Assembly (NCBI RefSeq): GCF_016616885.1
Contig: NZ_CP067102.1
Location: forward strand, 558,001-622,000
Reading direction: 5' to 3'
DNA length: 64,000 bases
Source: Bradyrhizobium diazoefficiens
GTDB lineage: Bacteria; Pseudomonadota; Alphaproteobacteria; Rhizobiales; Xanthobacteraceae
Shown here: positions 13,004-23,854 of the stretch, one piece after another
How positions within the stretch are numbered: position 1 is the first letter of the stretch
Layout of the letters: every line of letters begins with the position of its first letter
The notes under the pieces: model-generated
What the model saw: the letters and a program-made list of their open reading frames with translations, nothing else
What the model was told of the DNA's origin: nothing
Databases searched by the model: none
Program-made: the position numbers and the translations under genes

Positions 13004-13633
13004 CCAGCTCCCATCCGGGTTCCGTAACCGGGTCGAGGAGACGTTGAGCTTCAATCCGGTCAGGAAGACCCAGGCTGGCGCCGGCTGATCCGCAAGTAAG
13101 GCTGCCTTATTCTCGGGCAGGCGATAGCGCGCAAGCGCCTGGGCGGCGGGTGAGGCAAGGGCACGAAAACTCTGCGGCGGGCGATCGATGACCGCCATCG
13201 GCACCAGGTCGGCGATGCGCCGCCAGTGCTGCCAACGATGGAATTGAGCGAGGTTGTCGGCGCCCATAATCCAGACAAAGCGCAAGCCACTGAGACGGCG
13301 GCGCAAGGTGTTGATCGTGTCGATAGTATAGCGGGTGCGAATGACGGATTCGAGACAGCTCACTTCGATCCTGGAGTCGTTGGCGACCTCGCGCGCCGCC
13401 TGCATGCGCTTGCCGAGCTCATGCAAATTGCCGTTCTCCTTCAGCGGATTGCCCGGCGTGACCAGCCACCACACGCGATCGAGCTGAAGGCGCTTCAGCG
13501 CGAACTGGCTGATCGTGCGATGGGCCTGGTGCGGCGGATTGAACGAGCCTCCGAGCAGGCCGATGCGCATGCCTTCGGTGTAGGGCGGTATGGCCTGCGC
13601 GAAGAAACGTGGCGCGACGAAATTGTTACTCAA
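12989..13633 (-). CDS. nadD: nicotinate-nucleotide adenylyltransferase
   Basis: Makes nicotinate adenine dinucleotide in NAD synthesis. Nucleotidyltransferase motifs: [48 protein letters not shown] and the late LNVSSTRLR (ISSTxIR motif). I take a TTG start ([11 protein letters not shown]..., 214 residues) because many alphaproteobacterial NadD proteins carry a similar short lead before the MRIG methionine. The ATG at position 13570 (193 residues) is the alternative. The TTG start is 24 bases from the proA stop. A longer open frame runs back into proA but is only antisense-type noise. Confidence 0.9.
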   Translation of the reverse strand: MSNNFVAPRFFAQAIPPYTEGMRIGLLGGSFNPPHQAHRTISQFALKRLQLDRVWWLVTPGNPLKENGNLHELGKRMQAAREVANDSRIEVSCLESVIRTRYTIDTINTLRRRLSGLRFVWIMGADNLAQFHRWQHWRRIADLVPMAVIDRPPQSFRALASPAAQALARYRLPENKAALLADQPAPAWVFLTGLKLNVSSTRLRNPDGSWKGTK

Positions 13634-13656
13634 TGCTCCACGCCTCGCGCCATGCC

Positions 13657-14952
13657 TTACGGCCGCGTCTGCCCTGTGCCGTGAACGCGATATTTGAAGC
13701 TGGTCAGCTGCTCGGCACCAACAGGACCACGGGCATGGAAGCGGCCGGTGGCGATGCCGATCTCGGCGCCGAAGCCGAACTCGCCGCCATCGGCGAACTG
13801 CGTCGAGGCGTTGTGCAGCACGATCGCGGAATCGACTTCGCTCAGGAATTTCTTCGCAGCCAAATCGTTCTCGCTCACGATCGCATCGGTGTGGTGCGAG
13901 CCGTGGTTCTGGATGTGCGCGATCGCGCCGTCGACGCCGTCGACCACCTTCGCCGCGATGATCGCGTCGAGATATTCGGTGTCCCAATCGTCCTCGCTGG
14001 CCGGTTTTACGCGCGCATGGGTCCCTTGCACCATCTCGTCACCGCGCACCTCGCAGCCGGCCTCGAGCAGCATCTCGACCAGCGGCTTCAGGCTCGATGC
14101 CACAGCGGCGCGATCGACCAGCAGCGTCTCGGCCGCGCCGCAGACGCCGGTGCGGCGCATCTTGGCATTGAGGACGATCGACTTCGCCATCGCGAGATCG
14201 GCGCTGCCGTCGATGTAGACGTGATTGACGCCTTCGAGATGCGCGAACACCGGCACGCGCGCTTCCTGCTCGACACGCGCGACGAGGCTCTTGCCGCCGC
14301 GCGGCACGATCACGTCAACGGCGCCGTTGAGGCCGGACAGCATCATGCCGACCGCCGCGCGGTCGCGCGTCGGCACCAGCGTGATCGCGGCTTCGGGCAG
14401 ACCGGCTTCGCGCAGGCCCTGCACCAGGCACTCATGGATGGCGCGGCACGAGCGGAAACTGTCGGAGCCGCCGCGCAGGATCACGACATTGCCGGACTTC
14501 AAACAGAGCACGCCGGCGTCCGCCGCAACATTCGGCCGGCTTTCAAAAATCACGCCGACGACGCCGAGTGGCACGCGCACGCGCTCGATGGTCATGCCGT
14601 TCGGCCGCTGCCAGCTCTCGGTGACGATGCCGATGGGATCGGCGATCCCGCGCACGACGGCGATGCCTTCGGCGATGCCTTCGACCCGCGCCGGCGTCAG
14701 CGTCAGGCGGTCGATGAAGGAGGACGTGGCATTGCCGGAGGCGCGCGCCTCCGCGACGTCCTCGGCATTGGCGGCGAGGATCGCTGCAGCATGCGCGCGG
14801 ATCGCCCGCTCCATGGCTTCCAGCGCCCGGTTCTTCTGCTCCGGCGGCGCCAGCGCCAGCACGCGCGCCGCGGCGCGGGCACGGGCGGCGAGATCGGACA
14901 TCAGCGCCTGAAGATCGGCATTGCCGTCGACGGCTTTGAGGGAGGCGGCCAT
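13657..14952 (-). CDS. proA: gamma-glutamyl phosphate reductase
   Basis: 431 residues, aldehyde dehydrogenase superfamily; second step of proline synthesis, reducing gamma-glutamyl phosphate with NADPH. The catalytic cysteine lies in [31 protein letters not shown] and [11 protein letters not shown] are family signatures. Its partner proB lies upstream on the same strand but is separated from it by the oppositely oriented parDE pair, so the usual proB-proA operon is split here. Confidence 0.97.
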   Translation of the reverse strand: MAASLKAVDGNADLQALMSDLAARARAAARVLALAPPEQKNRALEAMERAIRAHAAAILAANAEDVAEARASGNATSSFIDRLTLTPARVEGIAEGIAVVRGIADPIGIVTESWQRPNGMTIERVRVPLGVVGVIFESRPNVAADAGVLCLKSGNVVILRGGSDSFRSCRAIHECLVQGLREAGLPEAAITLVPTRDRAAVGMMLSGLNGAVDVIVPRGGKSLVARVEQEARVPVFAHLEGVNHVYIDGSADLAMAKSIVLNAKMRRTGVCGAAETLLVDRAAVASSLKPLVEMLLEAGCEVRGDEMVQGTHARVKPASEDDWDTEYLDAIIAAKVVDGVDGAIAHIQNHGSHHTDAIVSENDLAAKKFLSEVDSAIVLHNASTQFADGGEFGFGAEIGIATGRFHARGPVGAEQLTSFKYRVHGTGQTRP

Positions 14953-15099
14953 GGGGAGTTCAACCTTCTGCTAAGGCAGTGTCCTAGCACGGAAATCCCG
15001 CTTTTGCGAAGCGCGGGGAGGGTATGGCAGGTACCCCGGGTTGCGTCCTAGGTCCGCCAATGGTCTTGCCAGCGTCGGCTGAATCCTTGCGGATTGCCC

Positions 15100-15129
15100 A
15101 AATATCAATAAATATCATTATTTGATACG
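15100..15129. promoter_or_regulatory. AT-rich promoter/operator of the parDE module
   Basis: A distinctly AT-rich patch in GC-rich DNA directly before parD. AAATATCA occurs twice (starting at 15100 and 15110), and TATCAATAA is nearly the reverse complement of TTATTTGATA. Such paired sites match the autoregulation expected of a ribbon-helix-helix antitoxin. The link to ParD is inferred. Confidence 0.5.
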
Positions 15130-15139
15130 GAGCTTCCCC

Positions 15140-15418
15140 ATGGCGAGCAGTTACAGCATTGGCAAGCATTTCGAGGACCTGATCGACAATCTGGTCGAGA
15201 GCGGCCGCTACGCCACCGCGAGCGAGGTCATGCGCGAAGGCCTTCGCCTGGTCGAGGAGCGCGAGGAGCGGCGTCAGGTCAAGTTGGAGGCGCTGCGAGA
15301 GGAAATCCAGAAGGGCTTTGACAGCGGGCCGATGGAAGAGGTCGGCGACATGTTCGAGCGGATCAAGTCAGAAGGTCGGAAGCGACTGGCGGCCAAAAAT
15401 GGCAAAAAGACCGCTTAA
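15140..15418 (+). CDS. parD: ParD-type antitoxin (ribbon-helix-helix)
   Basis: 92 residues starting MASSYSIGKHFEDLIDNLVE; an upstream ATG would add six residues but lies within the operator. The N-terminal beta-strand and two helices (about 3-45, with SGRYATASEVMREGLRLVEE) form a CopG/Arc-like DNA-binding dimer; the Glu/Lys-rich tail would wrap the toxin. It overlaps parE by 20 bases, the standard type II arrangement. It sits on the opposite strand inside the split proB/proA unit. Confidence 0.9.
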   Translation: MASSYSIGKHFEDLIDNLVESGRYATASEVMREGLRLVEEREERRQVKLEALREEIQKGFDSGPMEEVGDMFERIKSEGRKRLAAKNGKKTA

Positions 15419-15695
15419 GAGTCCGCGGACCGAGATCGACCTTACGACGATCTGGGACTACATCGCCGCAGATAGTCCGAGAGCGGCCGATACGCTGCTC
15501 GTCCGTGTCGAAGCAACATTCGACATGCTTGCCGAGACGCCGTTTGCCGGTCGCGAACGAAGCGAATTGCGAACAGGGTTGCGCAGCTTTCCGGTCGGCA
15601 ACTACGTGATTTTCTACGTTCCAACACCAGACGGTGTCGAGGTCGTCCGCGTCATGCACGGCCGTCAGGATATCGGCGCCGACGACATGCAGTAG
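15399..15695 (+). CDS. parE: ParE/RelE-family toxin
   Basis: 98 residues from MAKRPLKSPRTEIDLTTIWD, an ATG inside the end of parD. Family features: IDLTTIWDYIAADSP near the start, LAETPFAGRERSELRTGLRS in the middle, and FPVGNYVIFYVPTPDGVEVVRVMHGRQD at the end, the ParE core fold. ParE toxins poison DNA gyrase, while RelE relatives cut mRNA; the sequence is closer to ParE. The end is only 18 bases from the convergent proB stop. Confidence 0.9.
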   Translation: MAKRPLKSPRTEIDLTTIWDYIAADSPRAADTLLVRVEATFDMLAETPFAGRERSELRTGLRSFPVGNYVIFYVPTPDGVEVVRVMHGRQDIGADDMQ

Positions 15696-15713
15696 CCGAC
15701 GCTCGGCTGACCC

Positions 15714-16835
15714 TTACCCACCCACCACGAGATCGTCGCGGTGGATCATCTCCGATCTCCCGCTGATGCCAAGGATGGCCATCACGTCCGGGGACGAGCG
15801 GCCCTTGATCCGCTCGGCGACCTCGGCGTCATAGGCGATCAGGCCGCGGCCGACCTCGCTGGCGTCGGGGCCGCGGACGATCACGGCGTCACCGCGGGCG
15901 AACTGGCCCTCGACCTTGATCACGCCGGCCGGCAGCAGGCTGGCGCCGGCGCGCAGCGCCGTTACCGCACCGGCGTCGATGGTCAGCGTGCCCTTCGGTT
16001 CCAGCGTGCCCGCGATCCAGCGCTTGCGCGAGGTGATGGGATTGGCCGGCGTCAGGAACCAGGTGCAGCGGCCGCCATTGGCGATCGCCTGCAGCGGATG
16101 CTCGATCTTGCCGGACGCAATCAGCATATGCGTGCCGCCGGTGGTGGCGATCTTGGCCGCCTCGACCTTGGTGCGCATGCCGCCACGCGACAGTTCGGAC
16201 TCGGCGTCTCCCGCCACCGCCTCGATCTCCGAGGAGATGCTGTCGACGACAGGAATGAGCCTGGCGTTCGGATTGTTCTTCGGCGGCGCGTCGTAGAGCC
16301 CGTCGATGTCGGACAACAGCACCAGCAAATCGGCGCTCGCCATGGTGGCGACGCGGGCGGCGAGACGGTCGTTGTCACCGTAACGGATTTCGTTGGTGGC
16401 GACCGTGTCGTTCTCGTTGATCACAGGGATCGCGCGCCACTCCAGGAGCTTGCCGATGGTGGAGCGGGCGTTGAGATAGCGGCGGCGCTCCTCGGTGTCC
16501 TGCAGCGTCACCAAAATCTGGCCGGCGCCGATGCCGTGCGCGCCAAGGACCTCGGACCAGATCCGCGCCAGCGCGATCTGGCCGACGGCCGCGGCGGCCT
16601 GACTCTCCTCCAGCTTCAGCGGCCCGCGCGGCAGCTTGAGCCGGCTGCGGCCGAGCGCGATCGAGCCGGAGGAGACGACGAGGACGTCACGCCCTTCCTG
16701 GTGCAGCTTAGCCATGTCGTCCGCGAGCGCGGCGAGCCAGGATGCACGCACTTCACCCCTGTCGGAATCGACCAGCAGCGCGGAGCCGACCTTGACGACG
16801 ATGCGGCGGAATTGACTGAGTTCGGGGCTGGCCAT
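15714..16835 (-). CDS. proB: glutamate 5-kinase
   Basis: 373 residues. The amino-acid kinase domain (1-260) has [40 protein letters not shown] and LLSDIDGLY; a C-terminal PUA domain (about 280-360) follows. It phosphorylates glutamate at the first, feedback-controlled step of proline synthesis. The expected upstream neighbour obgE is about 2.9 kb away, beyond a Bug receptor and a sulfatase, and proA is beyond parDE, so proB is now a lone gene needing its own promoter. Confidence 0.97.
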   Translation of the reverse strand: MASPELSQFRRIVVKVGSALLVDSDRGEVRASWLAALADDMAKLHQEGRDVLVVSSGSIALGRSRLKLPRGPLKLEESQAAAAVGQIALARIWSEVLGAHGIGAGQILVTLQDTEERRRYLNARSTIGKLLEWRAIPVINENDTVATNEIRYGDNDRLAARVATMASADLLVLLSDIDGLYDAPPKNNPNARLIPVVDSISSEIEAVAGDAESELSRGGMRTKVEAAKIATTGGTHMLIASGKIEHPLQAIANGGRCTWFLTPANPITSRKRWIAGTLEPKGTLTIDAGAVTALRAGASLLPAGVIKVEGQFARGDAVIVRGPDASEVGRGLIAYDAEVAERIKGRSSPDVMAILGISGRSEMIHRDDLVVGG

Positions 16836-17034
16836 GTGTGTATGTTCTGGCGCGTTGCTGCGAATTGCTTTGGAAACGGCGGAGCGGAGAGCGCCGCCGC
16901 TTGAGGCCTGCTTTTGCAGCAGGACGATGGCCGGCGCAAGGCGGGCGCGATGGTAAACGCGAAGGTCGGCCTTGTCTTGCCGGCCAGCCTGGTTCTAATG
17001 CCGCCAACCAATAACGGGCTGAAAGAGGAAGCGA

Positions 17035-18024
17035 ATGGATCGCCGCAAATTCATGGCCAGATGTCTTGCAGGAGGGCTTGGAGGAGGTCTTGGGTTGCCG
17101 CTGCTGGCACAGGTCGGTGAGGCCCGGGCGCAGGCCGGGCTGAGCAAAGTTATCTTCCCGTTCGCGGCGGGAGCGGGCGGCGACACGCTGTGCCGGTTGA
17201 TCGCGCAGGAGATCGCGCCGGTGTTGCAACGGACCGTCGTGGTCGAGAACCGCACCGGCGGCGACGGCCTGATCGGCATCAAATCGGTGAAAGGGGCAAG
17301 CCCCGACGGCAGCATGGTGCTGGTGACGACGGGGCCGACCATGTATCTGCTGCCGATGGTGGAGACGACGCCGAGCTTCGATACGGCGAAGGATTTCATG
17401 CCGGTGTCCCTGCTGGCGCGGTTCGAGTTCGCGCTCGTGATCGGTCCGGGGATCGATGCCTCCGATTTCAAGGGATTCGTCGCATGGCTGAAAGCACATG
17501 CTGACAAGACGTCGTTCGGAGTGCCGAGCAACGGCACCATTCCGCATTTCATGGGCTCCAAGCTCGAGAAGGATCTCGGCATTCCGCTGACGCGCGTGCC
17601 TTATCGCGGCAGCGCGCCGATCCTCAACGATATCATTGGCGGCCACATTTCCTTTGGGATCACCACGCTGGCGGATGCGCTGCCGCAGCATCGCGCCAAG
17701 GGCGTGAAGATCATTGCGGTCGCGAGCGCCGAGCGGTCGCCGTTCGCTCCCGACGTTCCGACGCTCAAGGAGAGCGGCATCGATCTCGTTGCGGATGCCT
17801 GGTACGGCATGTGGCTTCCCGCCGGCAGTCCGCCGGAATTCGCAAGCAAGCTCGGCGCGGCCGCGAGCGCAGCGTTGGCCAAGGCCGAGGTGAAGGAGAA
17901 GCTCACCGCGATCGGACTGATTCCAGTCGGCAGCAACGCAGATGGACTGACCAAGGAGCTCGCAGCGAACATCGCGTTGTGGCAACCGATCGTGAAGGCG
18001 ACGGGGTACAAGATCGAGAATTGA
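17035..18024 (+). CDS. Bug-family solute-binding receptor (orphan)
   Basis: 329 residues with a Tat-like leader (MDRRKFMARCLAGG). Two-lobe Bug fold: KVIFPFAAGAGGDTLCRLIA, VVENRTGGDGLIGI, PYRGSAPILNDIIGGHISFG and the PTLKESGID segment. Such periplasmic receptors bind carboxylates for tripartite TctAB transporters or act as sensors, but no tctA/tctB is nearby. It is divergent from proB and convergent with the sulfatase, sharing a 36-bp palindrome as 3' boundary. The ligand is not readable from sequence. Confidence 0.85.
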   Translation: MDRRKFMARCLAGGLGGGLGLPLLAQVGEARAQAGLSKVIFPFAAGAGGDTLCRLIAQEIAPVLQRTVVVENRTGGDGLIGIKSVKGASPDGSMVLVTTGPTMYLLPMVETTPSFDTAKDFMPVSLLARFEFALVIGPGIDASDFKGFVAWLKAHADKTSFGVPSNGTIPHFMGSKLEKDLGIPLTRVPYRGSAPILNDIIGGHISFGITTLADALPQHRAKGVKIIAVASAERSPFAPDVPTLKESGIDLVADAWYGMWLPAGSPPEFASKLGAAASAALAKAEVKEKLTAIGLIPVGSNADGLTKELAANIALWQPIVKATGYKIEN

Positions 18025-18027
18025 GGT

Positions 18028-18063
18028 CTTCTCCCTCTCCCCGCGCGCGGGGAGAGGGAGAAG
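18028..18063. terminator. perfect 36-bp palindrome between convergent genes
   Basis: CTTCTCCCTCTCCCCGCG is followed at once by its exact reverse complement. It starts 3 bases after the Bug gene stop and ends 7 bases before the sulfatase stop, so it can act as a bidirectional terminator. Related CTCTCCCCGC/GCGGGGAGAG elements occur near 61.7 and 63.9 kb. Confidence 0.7.
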
Positions 18064-18070
18064 GAGCGCC

Positions 18071-19705
18071 TCACATCTTCGCGCGCTGGGCGATGCCGTC
18101 CTTGATCGACGCCAGCTCTTTCTCATCCCAAACGCCGATCAAAATCCCGCCCTTCACCTGGAGCTGGCTATCGGCATAATTCGCGATCTTCTCGCGCGGC
18201 GTGGTGATGTGGTCGTTCGGATGCAGGACCCAGTCGAATAGCTCGGCCTGCAACCGCGCGATGATGCCGGCGCATTCGGGGTCGTCGCCGCGATCCAAAA
18301 ACTCTTCCGGATCGGTTTCGAGGTCGTACAGCATCGGGCGGAAGCCGGAGGCGTGGATATATTTCCAGCGACCGTCGAACACCATGAACAGGCGGCAGCG
18401 CTCGATCGGCTGGTTCAGCTTCAGCCGGACATCCTGCATGGCGTAGTCGTATTCGGAGAATGCGACCTTGCGCCAATCGCCCGGCGTCGGGCCGCGCATC
18501 AGCGGCAGCAGCGAGCGCCCTTCCAGGATGTGGCCCGGCACCTTGCCGCCGAAATAATCGACGAAGGTCGGCGCGAGATCGATGCTTTCCACCAGCGCGT
18601 CGCTGCGCGTGCCGCGCGTCGCGTCGGCTTCCTTGGAGGGATCGATGATGATCAGCGGGATCTTTGCCGACTGCTCGTGGAACAGATCCTTCTCGCCCAT
18701 CCAGTGATCGCCGAGATAATCGCCGTGATCGGAGGTGAACACGATCATCGTCGTTTCCAGCAGGTCGCGTTCCTCCAGGAACTTCATCAGCACGCCCATC
18801 TGGTCGTCGATCTGCGTGATCAGGCCCATATAGGTCGGGATCACCTTCTCGCGGGCATCATCGCGGGCCATGTTGCGGGAGTAGCGCATGTCCATGTAGG
18901 CGCCGAACACCGGATGCGGATTCTGCCGCTCGCGCTCGGAGCGGATCACCGGGATCATGTCTGATGTCGAGTACATGCTCGCATAGGGTTCTGGCGCGAT
19001 GTAGGGCCAGTGCGGCTTGATGTAAGACAGATGCAGGCACCACGGCCGGCCGTCGGTCTCGGCCTCGCTGATGAAGTCCATCGCGCGCCGCGTCATGTAG
19101 GGCGTCTCGGAATGCTCGTCCGGCACGCGCGCGGGCTTGTCGGCATGCACCAGCAGCCAGCCGTTCTGCAACGAGCCGTCTTCGGCTGCGCCTGAATTGG
19201 CCCAGTGCTCCCACGGGTTCGTGGCTTCAAAACCCTGCTGGCGCAGATATTCGTCGTATTTCGGGCGCGGCCGGCCGGTCGGGTGCAGGCCGTCGTCGCG
19301 CTCATAAGGCTCGAAGCCGCACTCGGCGACATGCACGCCGATCATCGATTCCGGCGGGATGCCGAGCGCCTTCATGCCTTCGAGGTCGGGCGCCATGTGG
19401 GTCTTGCCGACCAGCACGTTGCGCACGCCGATTGTCTTGAGGTGATCGCCGAGCGTGGGCTCACCGACGCGCAGCGGCCAGCCGTTCCAGTGCGAGCCGT
19501 GCGAGCGCATGTAGCGGCCGGTGTAGAACGACATCCGCGACGGGCCGCAGATCGGCGACTGCACATAAGCCTTCGAGAACAGCACGCCACGCCTGGCCAT
19601 GGCGTCGATGTTCGGCGTCTTCAGCGTGGGATGGCCGGTGCAGCCGAGATAATCATAGCGAAGCTGGTCGCACATGATCCAGAGAACGTTTTTTGCGCGC
19701 GCCAT
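18071..19705 (-). CDS. formylglycine-dependent sulfatase / phosphonate monoester hydrolase
   Basis: 544 residues of the alkaline phosphatase-sulfatase superfamily. The CxPxR modification site is SPICGPSRMSFYTGRY (C53), where the cysteine would become formylglycine. Metal ligands are suggested by IMCDQLRYDYLG and FTSDHGDYLGDH. There is no signal peptide, so it is likely cytosolic. The size and the DQLRYDYLG start resemble rhizobial phosphonate monoester hydrolases, which also cleave sulfate and phosphate esters. It separates obgE from proB and is likely an accessory insertion. Confidence 0.85.
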   Translation of the reverse strand: MARAKNVLWIMCDQLRYDYLGCTGHPTLKTPNIDAMARRGVLFSKAYVQSPICGPSRMSFYTGRYMRSHGSHWNGWPLRVGEPTLGDHLKTIGVRNVLVGKTHMAPDLEGMKALGIPPESMIGVHVAECGFEPYERDDGLHPTGRPRPKYDEYLRQQGFEATNPWEHWANSGAAEDGSLQNGWLLVHADKPARVPDEHSETPYMTRRAMDFISEAETDGRPWCLHLSYIKPHWPYIAPEPYASMYSTSDMIPVIRSERERQNPHPVFGAYMDMRYSRNMARDDAREKVIPTYMGLITQIDDQMGVLMKFLEERDLLETTMIVFTSDHGDYLGDHWMGEKDLFHEQSAKIPLIIIDPSKEADATRGTRSDALVESIDLAPTFVDYFGGKVPGHILEGRSLLPLMRGPTPGDWRKVAFSEYDYAMQDVRLKLNQPIERCRLFMVFDGRWKYIHASGFRPMLYDLETDPEEFLDRGDDPECAGIIARLQAELFDWVLHPNDHITTPREKIANYADSQLQVKGGILIGVWDEKELASIKDGIAQRAKM

Positions 19706-19775
19706 GCGTCATCCCTGCCGCTTCTTGATTGCTGGATGCTGCGCTATCGAGGGCGCGAAGATAAGCGGGACGGGA

Positions 19776-21003
<1,228 letters not shown>

Positions 21004-21089
21004 CTACCGCGGCGCGAAGCGTGCGACAATCCGTTCAATTCGGCTGCCGCGGGCTTGTCGCGCGCGCCTGCTTCATTAAAACGGCGCCA

Positions 21090-22004
21090 ATGCCCTTCTT
21101 CAAGAATCTCTCCGCCTATGACGACCGTTCGGCACGGCTGGCCGGCATCGCCCTCATGGTGCTGTCGATCTTCATGTTCTCGTTCGGCGATGCCATGGGC
21201 AAGTTCCTGGTGGGCACCTATTCGGTGGGGCAGCTCTTGTTCCTGCGCGCCTGCGCGGCGCTGCTGCTGTTGTCGCCGCTGATCTGGCGGCAGCGTCATC
21301 AGTTCCTGCAGCTGGAGCGGCCGCGCCTGCAGCTGTTTCGCGTCGTGCTGTCAACGCTGGAAGTGGCCGCCTTCTTCCTCGCGACGGTCTATCTGCCGCT
21401 CGCCGACGTCATCACCTATTACCTCGCCGGCCCCATCTTCGTCACCGCGATGTCGGCGATCTTTCTGGGCGAGAAGGTCGGCTGGCGGCGGTGGACGGCG
21501 ATTCTGATCGGCTTCTCCGGCGTGCTGATCGCGCTGCGCCCATCGGCGCAGACGGTGAGCCTGCCGGCGCTGATCGCGCTCGGCGGCAGCCTGTCGTTTG
21601 CAACCCTGATGCTGATCACGCGCAGCCTGCGCAAGACGCCCGATATCGTGATGGCGTCCTCGCAATTCATCGGCACGTTTTCGCTGGGCGCGGTGCTGTC
21701 GGCCTACCACTGGGTGCCGCCGACCCCTGGCAGCCTCGTGTTCTTCGCGCTGGCGGGATGCATCTCGGTGACGGCGCTGTTCTGCGTCAACCGGTCGCTG
21801 AAGCTCGCGCCGGCGAGCGTGGTGGTGCCCTACCAATATTCGATGATCGTCTGGGCCGTGATCTTCGGCTTCGCAGTGTTTGGCGATGTGCCACAGGTGG
21901 CGACGATTGTCGGTGCCGTGATCATCATCGGCGCCGGGTTCTACATTTATCTTCGAGAGCGCGATCTCGGCCGTGCCGGCGAAGAGGTGAATCCGCCGGT
22001 GTAG
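21090..22004 (+). CDS. DMT-superfamily (EamA) transporter
   Basis: 304 residues from MPFFKNLSAYDD; an in-frame ATG 34 codons upstream lies in the MaoC remnant and is unlikely. About ten hydrophobic segments in two EamA repeats; FGDAMGKFLVG and PYQYSMIVWAVIFGFAVFGD are recognisable repeat elements, with a basic loop after each. It should be an inner-membrane exporter or permease of small metabolites; the substrate is unknown. It is on the opposite strand to the surrounding ribosomal block, which marks it as an insertion. Confidence 0.85.
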   Translation: MPFFKNLSAYDDRSARLAGIALMVLSIFMFSFGDAMGKFLVGTYSVGQLLFLRACAALLLLSPLIWRQRHQFLQLERPRLQLFRVVLSTLEVAAFFLATVYLPLADVITYYLAGPIFVTAMSAIFLGEKVGWRRWTAILIGFSGVLIALRPSAQTVSLPALIALGGSLSFATLMLITRSLRKTPDIVMASSQFIGTFSLGAVLSAYHWVPPTPGSLVFFALAGCISVTALFCVNRSLKLAPASVVVPYQYSMIVWAVIFGFAVFGDVPQVATIVGAVIIIGAGFYIYLRERDLGRAGEEVNPPV

Positions 22005-22019
22005 CGACGTCTTCCGCCC

Positions 22020-22634
22020 CTACCTCATCCGCCGCGCACTGCTCCAGCTCTTCAGCGACGACCACACCCCGCGCGACAAGCGGAAGCAGTCGACCGGCGT
22101 CGACGAGCCCAGCGCCAGGAAGCGGTGCAGCTGCACGCCGCTCCACTGGAAGCCGCACTTCTCCAGCACGTTGCGCGAGGCCGGATTGGTGACGCGCGCG
22201 CCCGCATAGAGATGGTCGTCCTCGAACTCCTCGAAGAAGAAGTCGATGGCGCCGCGCGCGGCCTCGGTGGCAAAGCCCTGGCCCCAATGCTCGACGCCGA
22301 GCCAGTAGCCGAGCTCGGCATTGTCGGGCGTGGAGCGGTCGATACCGACCATGCCGACCGGGCCGCTGTCGTGCTCGATCAGGAACACGGTCTCGCTGCC
22401 GAGCGCGGACGTGGCGCGGATGAATTCGACGGCGTCGTCCTGCGAATAGGGATGCGGGAGGCGGCGGGTATTTTCCGCGACTCGGCGGTCGTTGGCGAGG
22501 CGGGCGATGGTCCTGACGTCGGCGAGGGTCGGCCGCCGCAAGGTCAGCCGCTCGGTGGCGACGACGCTGGGTCTCGCCTCTCGCAAGGTCACGCTCGAGA
22601 AATCCTGCAACATGTCCGGCTCCGTCAAAGTCAC
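22020..22634 (-). CDS. GNAT acetyltransferase (RimJ/RimL-like)
   Basis: 204 residues with the GNAT fold: TERLTLRRPTLADVRTIARL at the front, NAELGYWLGVEHWGQGFATE with the acetyl-CoA loop, and RVTNPASRNVLEKCGFQWSG at the end. The WGQGFATEA loop and the VTNPASRNVLEKCGF motif are typical of RimJ/RimL enzymes that acetylate protein N termini or small amines. Its place between rpmA and obgE is common in related genomes, which hints at a ribosomal or housekeeping substrate. Confidence 0.88.
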   Translation of the reverse strand: MTLTEPDMLQDFSSVTLREARPSVVATERLTLRRPTLADVRTIARLANDRRVAENTRRLPHPYSQDDAVEFIRATSALGSETVFLIEHDSGPVGMVGIDRSTPDNAELGYWLGVEHWGQGFATEAARGAIDFFFEEFEDDHLYAGARVTNPASRNVLEKCGFQWSGVQLHRFLALGSSTPVDCFRLSRGVWSSLKSWSSARRMR

Positions 22635-22767
22635 TAAGTGGAAAGTGAACGCGACAAACGAAAGGGGAGGCCGGTTTCCCTGCCTCCCCTGGAGCCTTCG
22701 ATCTCTTTTGATCTCTGGACTCCGCCGGTTCGGTCAAGGACCCGGCGGACTCCAAATGATCCACCGT

Positions 22768-23037
22768 CTATTCAGCAGCCTCTGCGAGCGGGAGCACCGC
22801 TACAAAGGTGCGTCCGTTGGCTTTGGCCTGGAATTCAACACGACCCTCGATCTTGGCGAACAGAGTGTGGTCAGTGCCCATGCCGACATTAAGGCCGGGA
22901 TGCCAGGTGGTGCCGCGCTGACGTGCAATAATGTTGCCGGGAATCACGTGCTCCCCGCCGAACACCTTGACGCCAAGGCGCTTACCCTTTGAATCGCGAC
23001 CGTTGCGCGATGAACCGCCTGCTTTTTTGTGAGCCAT
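22768..23037 (-). CDS. rpmA: 50S ribosomal protein bL27
   Basis: 89 residues. It starts [20 protein letters not shown], the conserved basic N terminus that reaches the peptidyl-transferase centre, followed by [17 protein letters not shown] and [10 protein letters not shown]. No N-terminal extension of the Firmicute type is present. It lies about 97 bases after rplU in the same transcript. Confidence 0.98.
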   Translation of the reverse strand: MAHKKAGGSSRNGRDSKGKRLGVKVFGGEHVIPGNIIARQRGTTWHPGLNVGMGTDHTLFAKIEGRVEFQAKANGRTFVAVLPLAEAAE

Positions 23038-23134
23038 GGCTCGTCTCCGAAATCCTGCGTATGTCTAGGTCAATTCCTTGACGGAATCATTTCAAAACGT
23101 CTCACGCATCAATTCGTGAATTGGCGTGATCGGT

Positions 23135-23524
23135 TTATGCGGCGTCGGCTTCCTTGGCCGCTTCCTTTGCGACCTTTTCCCTCTTCGGACGCGGGCCCTT
23201 GGTGGGCTTGGCGTTGTCAGTCAGGATCTCGCTGACGCGCACGACCGTGATCTCGTCGCGGTAGCCGCGCTTGCGGCGCGAATTCTTGCGGCGGCGCTTT
23301 TTGAAGGCGATGACCTTCGGCCCGCGCTTGTGGTCGAGCACCTCGACGGCGACGGATGCGCCGGCAACCGTGGGCAGACCCAGCACCGGCGTATCACCGC
23401 CGACCACCAGGACTTCGCTCAGCTGCACGATCGTGCCGACTTCGCCTTCGATCTTGCCTACTTCCAGAACATCATCCGGAACGACGCGATACTGCCGGCC
23501 GCCGGTTTTGATGACTGCGAACAT
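23135..23524 (-). CDS. rplU: 50S ribosomal protein bL21
   Basis: 129 residues. It starts MFAVIKTGGRQYRVVPDD and contains FKKRRRKNSRRKRGYRD, the conserved basic RNA-binding segment. A roughly 25-residue Lys/Ala-rich tail (KGPRPKREKVAKEAAKEADAA) is longer than in E. coli but usual in this group. First gene of the rplU-rpmA unit; a leader hairpin lies just upstream. Confidence 0.98.
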   Translation of the reverse strand: MFAVIKTGGRQYRVVPDDVLEVGKIEGEVGTIVQLSEVLVVGGDTPVLGLPTVAGASVAVEVLDHKRGPKVIAFKKRRRKNSRRKRGYRDEITVVRVSEILTDNAKPTKGPRPKREKVAKEAAKEADAA

Positions 23525-23548
23525 CGTTGTTTTCCTTCGTGTTCAATC

Positions 23549-23578
23549 CCGGCCTCGCGACGAGATCGTCGGGGCCGG
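23549..23578 (-). promoter_or_regulatory. hairpin in the rplU leader
   Basis: The sequence 25-54 bases upstream of the rplU start folds into a two-part stem: CCGGCC with GGCCGG, then GACG with CGTC around an AGAT loop. On the plus strand it is followed by TTTTT, so it could also terminate plus-strand transcription. Ribosomal protein leaders often carry such structures for feedback control. The rest of the 330-bp gap before the ROK gene has no gene that I can support. Confidence 0.45.
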
Positions 23579-23854
23579 CTTTTTGTCAGTCGCTATGGGT
23601 TTATGCGCGTTTTGTGCGGGCGGGAGTTATCCCTTTGAAAACCCACGCAAAAACAGGCGGCGCGAGAAACGCCCCGCGCCGGTTGTGGGACTTATAGCCG
23701 CCAGCCGCTGGGAGTCAAGGAAAAGCGGGCGAAAAGGCCCGGATTTGAAGGATTTGGGCCATTTCCACGCGAGCCATGAATCTCGCTCCGCGCAGCAACC
23801 AACAGGTTCCCCCGCCGTTGTCCTCGCGAATTCGCATTCGGGCAAGGGTTTTCC

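Noticed and set aside
12989..13987. Long form of nadD reaching into proA
   Set aside because: The extra 118 residues are Arg-rich shadow translation of proA; NadD homology begins shortly before MRIGLLGG.
13609..15051. 480-codon open frame antisense to proA
   Set aside because: Low-complexity His/Arg/Asp-rich shadow of proA with no ribosome binding site.
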